DNA from: Lolium rigidum | Lineage: Eukaryota; Streptophyta; Magnoliopsida; Poales; Poaceae | DNA: 64,000 bases | Direction of reading: 5' to 3' | Assembly (NCBI RefSeq): GCF_022539505.1 | Contig: NC_061514.1 | Location: 251,460,124 to 251,524,123 of the forward strand | Position numbers and translations under genes: made by a program | Shown here: positions 46,107 through 56,600 of the stretch, piece after piece | How positions within the stretch are numbered: the first letter of the stretch is position 1 | Layout: the number at the start of each line of letters is the position of its first letter | The notes under the pieces: model-generated | Told to the model about the DNA's origin: nothing | Database searches by the model: none | The model's input: the letters and a program-made list of their open reading frames with translations, nothing else

Positions 46107-47806
46107 TTTATTCGGTCACATCATATGTGCTTTACTTGGAGCGTCTGTGTGCTTTTATTTTTGTTTTTGTTTGAATAAGATCGGATTCTAGCAATCCTTG
46201 TTTGGGAGAGAGACACGCTCCGCTTTTTCATATGAACACTTGTTCTTCGTTTTACTTTTAATGTTCAATGATAAAAGTTAGAAGCTACATCACTTATGGT
46301 TATTTGGTTGGAAACAGAAAATACCTCATATTGTCTTGAATAATTTGACACTTGGCAATTGTTTTGAGCTCTCAAGTAGATCATGATTAAGTTTGTTTTC
46401 ATGTAGTTTAAACCTATTAGTGGAGAACTCATCTGTAGAGCTTGTTGAAATTGGTTTGCATGATTGGTCTCTCTTAAGGTCTAGATATTTTCTCGGTAAA
46501 AGTGTTTGAGCAACAAGGAAGACGAGTGTAGAGTATTATAATGCTTGCTATATGTTCTTATGTAAGTTTTGTTATGTGCAGGTTCATACTTGTGTTTGCT
46601 TCAAACAACCTTGCTAGCCCAAAGCCTTGTACCGAGAGGGAATGCTTCTCGTGCATCCAAAACCTTGAGCCAACCACTATGCCATTTGTGTCCACCATAC
46701 CTACCTACTACATGGTATTTCTCCGCCATTCCAAAGTAAATTGCTTGAGTGCTACCTTTAAACAATTCAAAATTTATCACCTCTGATTTGTGTCAATGTT
46801 TAATAGCTCATGAGGAAGTATGTGGTGTTTATCTTTCAATCTTGTTGGGCAACTTTCACCAATGGACTAGTGGCTTCATCCGCTTATCCAATAACTTTGC
46901 AAAAAGAGCTGGCAATGGGATTCCCGGTCCCAAATTAATTAACAAAAATAGACACTCCTCCATGGTATGTGATTGTTGGACGGCACCCGAAGGATTCGGT
47001 TAGCCATGGCTTGAGAAAGCAAAGGTGGGGAGGAGTGTCATCATAATAAAACTAAAATAAAAAGGCACTCCTTCATGGTATGAGATTGTTGGCAGGCACC
47101 CGAGGATTCGGTTAGCCATGGTTTGTGAAAGAAAGGTTGGAAGGAGTGCCACACAAAAATAAAAATAAAATGGGAGCCTCTCTTTGAAGGTTTGTCTGGC
47201 AAGGGGGTTAGAGTGCCCACTACCATTCGTTGACAACAACAAACACCTCTCAAAACTTTACTTTTATGCTCTCTTTATGTTTTCAAAACCAAAGCTCTAG
47301 CACAAATATAGCAATCAATGCTTCCCTCTGCGAAGGGCATTTCTTTTACTTTATGTTGAGTCAGTTTACCTACTTACTTCCATCTTAGAAGCAAACACTT
47401 GTGTCAACTGTGCATTGATTCTTACATATTTGCTTATGTGCATTCATCATATTACTTTGTGTTGACCATTATCCATGAGATATGCATGTTGAAAGTTGAA
47501 AGCAAGCTGCTGAAACTTGAATCTTCCTCTGTGTTGCTTCGATGCCTTTACTTTGAATCTATTGCTTTATGAGTTAACTCTTGTGCAAGACTTTTGATGC
47601 TTGTCTTGAAAGTACTCTTCATGAAAAGTTTTGCTATATGTTATCAATTTGTTAGCAACTACAAATTATTGCCTTGAGTCACTTCATTTATCTCATGTGC
47701 TTTGTAATAGTATGATCAAGGTTATGTAAGTAGCATGTCACTACAGAAATTACTCTTTCTATCGTTTACCTACTCGAGGACGAGCAGGAACTAAGCTTGG
47801 GGATGC
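46107..47806 (+). other. Internal region of Gypsy D
   Basis: Plus-oriented homologue of 29290-31004 in element A (for example ACTTGGAGCGTCTGTGTGC near 46132 and the GACGAGCAGGAACTAAGCTT block before the LTR). No intact ORF. The stretch near 47050-47160 partly repeats 46940-47040 (CACTCC(A/T)(C/T)CATGGTATG, then GGATTCGGTTAGCCATGG). Confidence 0.75.
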
Positions 47807-49330
47807 TGATACGTCTCCAACGTATCCATAATTTCTGATGTTCCATGCTTGTTTTATGACAATACTTACATGTTTTGCTTGCACTTTATAATGTTTTTAT
47901 GCATTTTCCGGAACTAACCTATTAACAAGATGCCACGGTGCGGTTCACGTTTTCTGCTGTTTTTGGTTCCGAGAAAGGCTGTTCGGGCAATATTCTCGGA
48001 ATTGGACGAAATCAACGCCAAAGATCTTATTTTTCCCGGGAGGCTCCAGAACACCGAAGGAGAGTCGGAGGAGAGCCAGGGGCCACCACACATGTGGGCC
48101 GCGCGGGCTACACCCTGGCCGCGCCGGCCTGGTGTGGGGCCACCCTGTCGCCCCTCCTCGCCGCCTCTTCGCCTATTTAAGCCCTTTCGACCTAAAAACG
48201 CAGTACCAATTGACGAAACTCCGAGAAAGACTCCGGGGCGCCGCCACCATCGCGAAACTCCAATTCGGGGACGAAGTCTCCGTTCCGGCACCTGCCGGAC
48301 GGGGAAGTGCCCCCGGAAGCCATCTCCATCGGCGCCATCACCTCCATCATGCTCCGTGAGTAGTTCCCCCATGGACTACGGGTTCTAGCTGTAGCTAGTT
48401 GGTACTCTCTATCCCATGTACTTCAATACAATGATCTCATGAGCTGCCTTACATGATTGAGATTCATCGATGTAATCGGTATTGTGTTTGTCGGGATCCG
48501 ATGGATGATACATTATGATTAGTCTATCTATAAAGTTTGTGAAGTTATTGTTGCTTGCAATCTTGTTATGCTTAATGCTTGTCACTAGGGCCCGAGTGGC
48601 ATGATCTTAGATTTAAGCTCTATAATTATTGCTTAGATTGTATCTACAAGTTGTATGCACATGTCATCGTCCGGAACCAAAGGCCCCGAAGTGACGAAAT
48701 CGGGACAACCGGAGGGGATGGCGGTGATGTGAGGATCACATGTTTTCACCAAGTGTTAATGCTTTGCTCCGGTACTCTATTAAAAGGAGTACCTTAATAT
48801 CCGAGTAGATTCCCTTGAGGCCCGGCTGCCACCGGTCTGGTAGGACAAAAGATGTTGTGCAAGTTTCTCATTGCGAGCACGTACGACTATATATGGAAAA
48901 CATGCCTACATGATTAATAAGCTGGATGTTCTAACTTAATGCTTTGAATCCTATCAATTGCCCGACTGTAATTTGTTCACCCAACACTTGTTATTGGAGA
49001 GTTACCACTAGTGTAGATAGCTGGGAACCCAGGTCCATCTTTCATCATCATATACTTGCTCTACATGTCATTGGAAGTAGTATCAACTATTTTCTGGTGT
49101 CATTGCTCTCATACTACTATTACTGCTGCTGTGTTATTGTTACTACTGCTCTCATATTACTGCTACTTTCACATCACCCCTGTTGCTAGTGCTTTTCCAG
49201 GTGCAGCTGAATTGACAACTCAGTTGTTAAGGCTTATAAGTATTATTTACCTTCCCTTGTGTCGAATTAATAAATTTGAGTTTTACTTCCCTCGAAGACT
49301 GCTGCGATCCCCTATACTTGTGGGTTATCA
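47807..49330 (+). repeat. 3' LTR of Gypsy D
   Basis: Opens TGATACGTCTCCAACG, closes ATACTTGTGGGTTATCA (1524 bp); preceded by a purine-rich AAGCTTGGGGATGC. TATA-like CCTATTTAAGCC near 48171. The first half resembles LTRs A and B, while the last 25 bp resemble LTR C. The 5' half of the element is lost at the gap. Confidence 0.85.
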
Positions 49331-50500
49331 GTCATACAAGGTCTATTTAAAATGATTACATCAATGAGAACCTTATTTTCAATAGGGACTTGTATAAATC
49401 TAGTAGTCGTGGGCGTTCATTCATTTGCTCAGTAAAGATCTATGACAAGTTGTTAAGACAATATGATTACCTTTTATAGGTTTCTAGGGTTTTAGACATC
49501 AAATTAGAATTTCACATTTGACTAGTTAGGGTTTCATTAATAATTGAATATAAATTTTAACGAAATGATTTGTTGAGTGAAGTAGAAATTAAAAATAACC
49601 TTTTAACACAAATTTATAATAGTTTTAACATTTTTCTTATTTTATCATTTTAAGAAAATGATATTTATAATGAATACCATTTCGGGGCTTAATTACTAAT
49701 AATGAAAAAATATGATAAACTAAAATTACCTTTTTGTGTTTTATTGATTTCCTAAATGATTATAACAAATTTCCAAAATTTCTCTAATTAACTAATTTTC
49801 AAGGAATTTAGGATAAAATAAAAGGGCATAATTAGTAAGTGTTAAATAAGTAAATTTTTATTTTTTAAAAAAACAATGAGATTATATTTTTTAATGGATA
49901 GATTTTATTTTGCTGAACATTTTGATATCTAATTTGTATTTTTATGTCTTGAAATGACTTTTTTATGAATTTGCAAAGGTTATAACATTTCCTGGAATTT
50001 CAGTTTAAATGGAAATACTAGAGGTACGAGTCGAAACCTACCTACGGTCACTGACCAGTGGGACCAAAGGCTAGGTCAGTTGCAATGCAGGCAGCGACTG
50101 GGTCAAACCTGCCATGGGGTCCCACTTGCCATGTCGACCTTGCCAACGGCTTGCCGCCGGTGGCCAGGCGAGGACCGTGTCGCCGTTTTACGGCTCCCCG
50201 GGACACACTAAGAGATGCTCTCGAACCGCTACTGCATGACGAGTTTGAACCACCGGAACTAGCTCCAGTGACATCACTACGGCGATGCAACTCCGACAAA
50301 AATGGCTATACCGAGCTATGATGAACCCTAGGATGCAATACGGTGCTTAGAATAAGCGCAAGCTCACCAAGGTTGCGATGATGTGCTCGGTTGTGAAGAT
50401 GGTTGACGGAGAAGAGTGTACGGTATTAAATAATCAGGAATTAAATAATATGAATTATATATTAACTAAGTGAATTAATATTTAATTATATGATTTATTT
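49331..50500. other. Unassigned interval, AT-rich then GC-rich
   Basis: 49340-50030 is very AT-rich with no frame. 50040-50340 is GC-richer with short frames on both strands and no recognised domain. 50400-50510 is again AT-rich. Confidence 0.45.
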
Positions 50501-50519
50501 AATTAAATAAGGCAGTCGA

Positions 50520-50788
50520 CCTTAATTGGGCCCCTCCCGGAAGGGGAGCCCATTAAGGGGGCGAGCCGGCCACCCCATGGGCCAAGAAGGGGGGCGACCA
50601 GGGTTAGGGTTTGGCGCCCACCCAGTTGCTGCCTCTCCCACCTTAGTCGTCGGCCACATCTTCCCCCTCCCCCTATATATAGCGGGGGCACGTGGAGGGA
50701 GGACAACACAACACAATTCCCAAGGCCCCCTCCCCTGGGTGCCCCTCTCTCTAGTTCTCCCCCGTCTGCCAAGAGGCCGAGGTGGAGG
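50520..50788 (+). promoter_or_regulatory. Promoter-like segment before the B3 remnant
   Basis: CCCCTATATATAGCGGGGG near 50683 gives a TATA box about 110 bp upstream of the B3-like coding sequence. The preceding GGGCCCCTCCCGGAAGGGGAGCCC region is partly palindromic. This could be the native 5' region or an unrecognised LTR. Confidence 0.35.
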
Positions 50789-51191
50789 CATGTGAAGGTC
50801 GGGCATTTCCATGACGACGTTGGTCCAACCCACTTTGCTTAAGTGGTGCCGTATCCGGGGTTGGAAATGCTTCCAATTCCAACCGGCTTTCGTCCGTACC
50901 TTGGCACCGTTCCTAGTACGGTCATCCTAAAGATGAACATCGACTGTTCCTGGATGGTCAAGCTGAAAAGGTAAAGGAACAGTTTGTCTGGATCAAGGCT
51001 GGCCTGGATTTGCCATTGCTCATGAGGTCAAGATCGGCTACTTCATGATCTTCAAGGTGTTTAGGGGCGACATTTTTAAAGTCACCATCTTCGACTACAA
51101 CATGATGAAGGTCGTGATGAGGTACCCACAACATGATCCGTCCCTTGCAATGATCGATGAGTCCCTGGTTGTCGTCTGTCTGTCGCCCTAA
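50789..51191 (+). pseudogene. B3 DNA-binding-domain pseudogene (REM-like)
   Basis: Reading from about 50789: HVKVGHFHDDVGPTHFA, an in-frame TAA at 50840-50842, then VVPYPGLEMLPIPTGFRPYL, GTVPSTVILKMNIDCSWMVK, a frame change near 50970, then GTVCLDQGWPGFAIAHEVKI, GYFMIFKVFRGDIFKVTIFD and a stop at 51189-51191. The order THF...LP(I/M)P..F..Y.G.VP....L......W.V, then L..GW..FA.AHE...GY...FK, then F.V.IFD is that of a grass reproductive-meristem-type B3 domain, which binds DNA. One stop and one frameshift indicate a pseudogene. No intron or further domain is evident, so it may be a captured or truncated copy. Confidence 0.68.
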
Positions 51192-51786
51192 ACTATGTTT
51201 ACTTTATTATCTGTTTGTCGTCGTCCTAAACTATTTACTTTTCTGTTGAACTGTGTCTTGAACTAAGTTTGATCGTATGTGTGTGGTCCTGAATTATATG
51301 TTCAATCGTATGTTTGCTAGTAGCTTATGATGTTGTCTCATAGTTATGCACAAAAAGGTTGATAACTTCACCGACTGGGAAAAAGTTATCACACCCGCAG
51401 TTCATAAGAAGGAGAAAACCTAGCACCAACCACACCCTACAAGATCGGATCGGATGAAGTAGAGCTGGGTCAGCCGCCACGTAGGAAGAAAAAAAAACAG
51501 AAACGGCGTCAGTGTCTCCCCCTTGGCTTGATCCGACTACATTCCAATCAACCATCTAGAACTTGAAGGAAGTCGACATCTCAAATGAAACTACATATCA
51601 ACCACGGTAAAAAAAAACAGTCTAGATCAACCAGTGGACAAAACCTTGACGATAATTCGAGCTTCCGTGTGGGACGAGCGCAGGACGCCTTTCGTTCGCG
51701 TCGCGCAAATGACTTCGTCGTCCATCCAGCCATTTCTTCCAGAAGCCCACTCCGCCACGCCCGTGCATCCCTCAGCCCAGCACCAG

Positions 51787-51793
51787 TATATAA
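51787..51793 (+). promoter_or_regulatory. Probable TATA box of the J-domain gene
   Basis: TATATAA, 156 bp before the ATG, conserved in the inverted copy. Confidence 0.6.
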
Positions 51794-51948
51794 CCACCAC
51801 ACCACCGCGTGCAAGAAGCAGAATCCAGCCACCATTAGCTTACAACTTCCAACTTCAACCGCAAGAAGCAATCCTTAGCTTACACCTCCAAACCATATCC
51901 ATCACTCCTCAGCTCTTTGCTGGTGGCACTAGGCCGTAGCATCCATTA

Positions 51949-52467
51949 ATGGCAGAGATGAGCTCGGTGTGCGCGCGGCCCGCGGGGTTCTCTTTCTCTT
52001 TCTCTGGAGCTGGAGGGGTGAAGTGCCAGCACCGGGCGCGTGTCAGGGTGTCGGCCGTGGCGACGGCGCCGGAGCGAGTCGCGACGGCGGCCAAGACTAC
52101 GATGTACGACGTGCTAGCGGTGGGCACGTCGGCGGGGCCGGTGGAGATCAAGGCGGCCTACCGGCGCGCGGCGCTGCGGTGGCACCCGGACACGTGCCCG
52201 GGCGGCGCCGACCGGTTCATGATGGCCCGCGAGGCCTACGAGGTGCTCTCCGACCCCGAGCGCAGGCGGGGCTACGACATCCAGCTGCGCTTCGGCGTTG
52301 CTTGCGGTGGCGCCGGATCCTCCCACGCGGCGCCGGGAGCCGGGTGCGCGGACTGGGAGGCGCAGCTGGCCGGACTGCAGTGGCGCGCCGCCGAGGAGGC
52401 GCGAGCGGAGACGTGGGGCAACAGGATGCGCCGGCGCGCCGCCGCGCAGACGTCGCCGTCGCACTAG
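51949..52467 (+). CDS. Small chloroplast J-domain co-chaperone (DnaJ20-like), 172 aa
   Basis: Intact single-exon frame from ATG 51949 (MAEMSSVCARPAGFSFS); a second ATG lies three codons on. Residues 1 to about 45 are rich in S, A, R and V with one acidic residue (RARVRVSAVATAPERVATAA), typical of a chloroplast transit peptide. The J-domain follows at about 52-115: MYDVLAVGTSAGPVEIKAAY, RRAALRWHPDTCPGG with the HPD tripeptide that activates Hsp70, AREAYEVLSDPERRRGYD. The C-terminus WEAQLAGLQW and TWGNRMRRRAAA matches the end of plant DNAJ20-type proteins. In Arabidopsis J20 brings damaged deoxyxylulose-5-phosphate synthase to plastid Hsp70; for this gene that role is inference. GC-rich codon use is normal for grass genes. 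It converges on the ArfGAP gene about 1.2 kb downstream and has a frameshifted paralogue at 16731-17236. Confidence 0.92.
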   Translation: MAEMSSVCARPAGFSFSFSGAGGVKCQHRARVRVSAVATAPERVATAAKTTMYDVLAVGTSAGPVEIKAAYRRAALRWHPDTCPGGADRFMMAREAYEVLSDPERRRGYDIQLRFGVACGGAGSSHAAPGAGCADWEAQLAGLQWRAAEEARAETWGNRMRRRAAAQTSPSH

Positions 52468-52627
52468 TCCAAACCGCCGTTGCTTTGCTCTGCTCTTGTA
52501 TAGTTCATCGCTGTGGATTTTAACCTAGAGGGTGCAGGACTAGTACAGTACTACAGCGTACAAAAGTACGGTAGGAGTAGCTTTTTTTTTCCTGCCGATG
52601 TAGCACGGTAACTATTTTTTATGCTTA

Positions 52628-52897
52628 GACTGCTCATAGTGGGAGTAACATAGCTAGTAACATCACCCATCTCAAGATATTTTGGTGACATGGCATGCGA
52701 ATAAATGAAGAAAGAGAGTGAGGTGGTAACTAGCTATGTTACCATAACATCACACAGCCCAAGTCAAAATGAGTCCACAACATAATAAATGACACAATGC
52801 ATGACACCACATATAAGTTACTACCCACTATGAAGATGGTAACCTAGACTAGTAACATGGCATATGTAGTCTAAGTTACTCCCCACTATGAGCAGCC
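52628..52897. mobile_element. Tourist/Harbinger-type MITE, 270 bp
   Basis: Ends GACTGCTCATAGTGGGAGTAAC and, inverted, GGCTGCTCATAGTGGGGAGTAAC, with TTA on both sides (52625-52627, 52898-52900). Copy 1 of the duplication has a single TTA at the matching place (ATGCTTAATATTTTG on its minus strand), so this is an insertion after the duplication. No ORF. Confidence 0.9.
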
Positions 52898-53050
52898 TTA
52901 TAGTAACTCGTTTGCTCTGATGTGATCACCTTTTTAAGTGGAAGGTCCAATAGACCTCTGGCTTCTCCGATATTTCCAAGATCTTGTTCCCCACCTTGAC
53001 AATATGTTCCCTTCTAGAAGGAAACCTGGGCAAACAAAATAAATGTTGGA

Positions 53051-53672
53051 CAACTAAAATTTGTACCCGGCAAAGCATAAAATATGATTATTACTAATGG
53101 ACAAGTATGACAACCTTTAAACAGAGTAGCAGTATCGCACGTCCTTAGGCATTCGAGAGCACCACAATAAACAAGAAACGGTATGTACAATGATGACAGC
53201 CTGGTGCTCCATGTATCATAGGAATAACTTTTTCAGTAGGCAATGACGTTTTTGTAAGTATAGCAAGGCCAAGAAAACTAATATACACGTTGGGCTCAAC
53301 ATCACTAGTAATATGATTTCCCTCTGCTCAATCAATGGATAGACAGCAATTGCGGATTTGCGGGATCTTTCAAAATAATATCTAATAATATAAGACAATC
53401 GCCACTGCCATCGCAACCACCCGGCTTCTGGGTTGTTATCGTCATCACAACCACCCACCACCAACAAAGAGTTCCACTTCCAACCTCGAAGAGCCGAGGG
53501 GGCCCAAAATGTGCACTGTCGGCCAAACCAAAGAGATCCGAGTCTCCACGGAATGCCTTCAGGAGTTCACTGAACTGAAGGAACATGTCAGTTGGTCATA
53601 CGCTGATTTCTTGAGAAGTCCAAGCAGCATATCACTGCAACAGGGCCATGAAATTTCCAAGCCGAATCCTTC
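53051..53672. other. Region between duplicated block and ArfGAP stop
   Basis: Contains the likely 3' UTR and terminator region of the minus-strand ArfGAP gene. No other gene was recognised; short frames on both strands have no domain. Confidence 0.5.
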
Positions 53673-56600
53673 CTATGCAAAAGGATTGCCAGTTGATACA
53701 GTGCTCAACGTTATGTTCCTGAAACAACAGGGTTGATTTCAGCGGAAAAAAAGAAGAAGAATGGAGTAGATATTAGAGCTTCTTGAGTTGCTAACTAATT
53801 TTGTCAAGCCAAACTTTTGGATATGTGTATAAATTTGGCTTCCGTTTGATTTCCACAAGGTTGCTGCCAAAATTTTGGCCTTACAAAATATTTAGTTCTT
53901 TTGCTGATAACAACAAAAATTAATAACCTTGCCTACTTTTGACTTTTTTTTTTGACTATTTACTGTAGGGCAAAAGCCCCACAGCCTCCCTTTATTAAAG
54001 AATGTAGCCAAACAGGCTAAAAAAGTTTACAGAGAACAAAAGAGCTATGAGATATAGCAAAACCTAAAACTAAAAAGAACAAACTAGTGAAAAAGAAACC
54101 TAGTGTCCATTGCAAAACATGTCCTTTGCAAAATTTTGGTAGCCCAATGTGGCAGCAAACCAAACAAACCCTTGATCCTAACTCTTAGTGGATTCATCTA
54201 TTTTAGTATGTATTTTCGGTGGTCAAAGGGAAGGAATCAGAAAAGAGGGAAGCGCTCTCAAGGTAGAATCAGTTCCAGGCAAGTATGTCCATTGAAAAGA
54301 GTCCCTATCTAGTCTACTCTTAGTGTGTAGATTCACTCATTATGATGTTTATCTAGCTTACTTTAAAATGTCTAAAACGTCTTATATTTGTGAATAGAGG
54401 GAGTACAACTCAAGGCAGAGCATATTACCTCAATGGAGAGTTTGGGGCCTGCTCGGCAAGACATGATAGTCCACCTGAATATGTGCAAGTTGTTAGAATC
54501 AGCTGACCTTCATGTACAAAAGAAAGAAAAGGCACCACAATCATATAAAGATGCTAGCAAGTAAAGCTCACCATGTGATCCAGACGGAACATAGGTAGAT
54601 GTATTGTTGGAGAACCATGATTCAGGCAAACCATCAAGAAAAGAACTTGGTAAATTAGGCAAACCTGCTTGCAACGTGCTCACGTCCATGAACTGCAGAT
54701 GAAGTGTAATTAAGAAACTGCTAACAAGTACCAGATAGAGGAAGCTGACTAAACACTAAGATATTTTTACATTATCATGCACGCAAGAAAGTACATACTC
54801 GCGTGAACGGACTATCTAGCTCTCAATGCAAAATCATAAGTAAAATGGTCTCAATTCTTCAAGGATTTTTTTTACCAAAGCATGCCATCTTGTGAAGTCC
54901 AAAGTCGAAACATGTTCAAATTCAAATATGCTTGTGTAACAGTAGTAATAAAAAATGACTTTTGCAGCTGCCCAAGTTCTAATTGAATTCCCTAATCAAA
55001 CTGATCTCAAAAGCCACCACAAGTTGGATGATGTATTGACGTATTCAGAACTTCCTATATCATCAGCACATTTGACAAACACAGTGATTGACAACATGCT
55101 GATGTCACATGTACCAGAATTGACTTTGTGGAGTTTCAAAGCATTTTTTTTTCTTATGAGTAGGATGTTATTTTTGGGGACCAGTCACATTTTCTAGCCC
55201 TTTGAACTAGATGCTAGAATCCTCATCACTCCACATATTATATAAACTCAGAAGTCAACACCCACCATAAACCTAAACTTAACTTGTCCCTCCCAACCTA
55301 AACCTCAAATCACGAGTGCTGTCAATGTCATCCTACTCCATGCCCATAGCCGTGGCACCACCACAACTTTGCCACATCTCAACCATCCCCTCGACAGACG
55401 GATCCTTTTATAAACTTGGTGAATGCACGAATAGTGATGTACATCCAATTCCAAAGATAAGAAATTTGACTAATGTCACCAAAATGATTCCGCAGTTCTT
55501 TAGCAAATCCAAACATATACAATTTAGTTCTCTAAATTATTTTATTTTGTTAAAAAAAATGAAAGAATAGCAGCAGAATAATTGATACGATGAGTTATTA
55601 GGGTAAGATAAAGGTTTGAACTGACAATAGGGCACTGGCTTATCCCTGACGTGGAAGAGAGCCTTGTGCAACCACAACTCCATATTTTTAATTTAATTAG
55701 ACTGTTAGATTTAAAAATACAATTGTATCCCACATGGATAGTTAAAAAAACTTTCTATCTATAGGTATATTTTATCCTAGACTGCTTCGAATACACATAT
55801 GTACCTATTACTCACCGGACTGCCCCACTGGCACGACACATAGGACCCAACGCCCATAACAATAACAGTGGCATTATTATGGGAACCTTTTACAATCTAT
55901 AAAATTTCAACCAGTTACAAAGACCCAACAGTCCTTTTTCGAGAAATCTAAGACCCAGTAGTCTAGGTAAACTTGTCCGTGGAGGGCCATTATCCACAAA
56001 TTGAAGCATTATCAACTACCCAGAAAGGAGGGATCATAAGAGATCAACGTCAATATATGTTTGTGCTTTTAGCCTTCTATTAATATGGGGTACAAATAAT
56101 TCAAAGAAGAAATGGTAATACCAGACCAGGAGCCTCTGAATCAGTATCAAACGGAAGATCAAATGGATTTAGCACGGCCTTATCAGCCAAGGTTCTTCCC
56201 TGCAAATGAAAGGTTATGTACAAGATCAAATCACATTAGATGGTATAAAATAAAATGTAATAGAGAAGCCATACCAGGGAAGGAGAAGCAGATATTGGAG
56301 ATGGCTCTAGGAAAGCAGCAAATGGTGCACCTGGAGCTAATTCCTCCATGAACACTTTATGGCAATCACCATCCTGAGATTCCTACAGAGAATAACAGTT
56401 AGGACATCCTCTTATTTATGTACCACATGCAAATTTGAACAGGAAAAAGGGCTACCTCTGAAACAACAGAGCAAGTAAACGGATTGCTTGTACCGAGGGA
56501 AACATTGACTACATTTTGGTGCTCATTACACAGTGGTCCAGAAGTGGAGTGATCATTAATCATGACACCAGTTGCATCATCAAAAGAATGCCATAACTAG

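Larger units (their letters stand above)
51437..53050 (+). repeat. Inverted segmental duplication, copy 2 (J-domain gene block)
   Basis: Inverted homologue of 15837-17671 (landmarks given there). It lacks the 566-bp retroposon of copy 1 and instead has a 270-bp MITE (52628-52897). Outside 51437 and about 53050 the similarity stops. Confidence 0.88.

Noticed and set aside
45782..46174. Open frame across the N gap
   Set aside because: It consists mostly of X residues from the gap and is an artefact.
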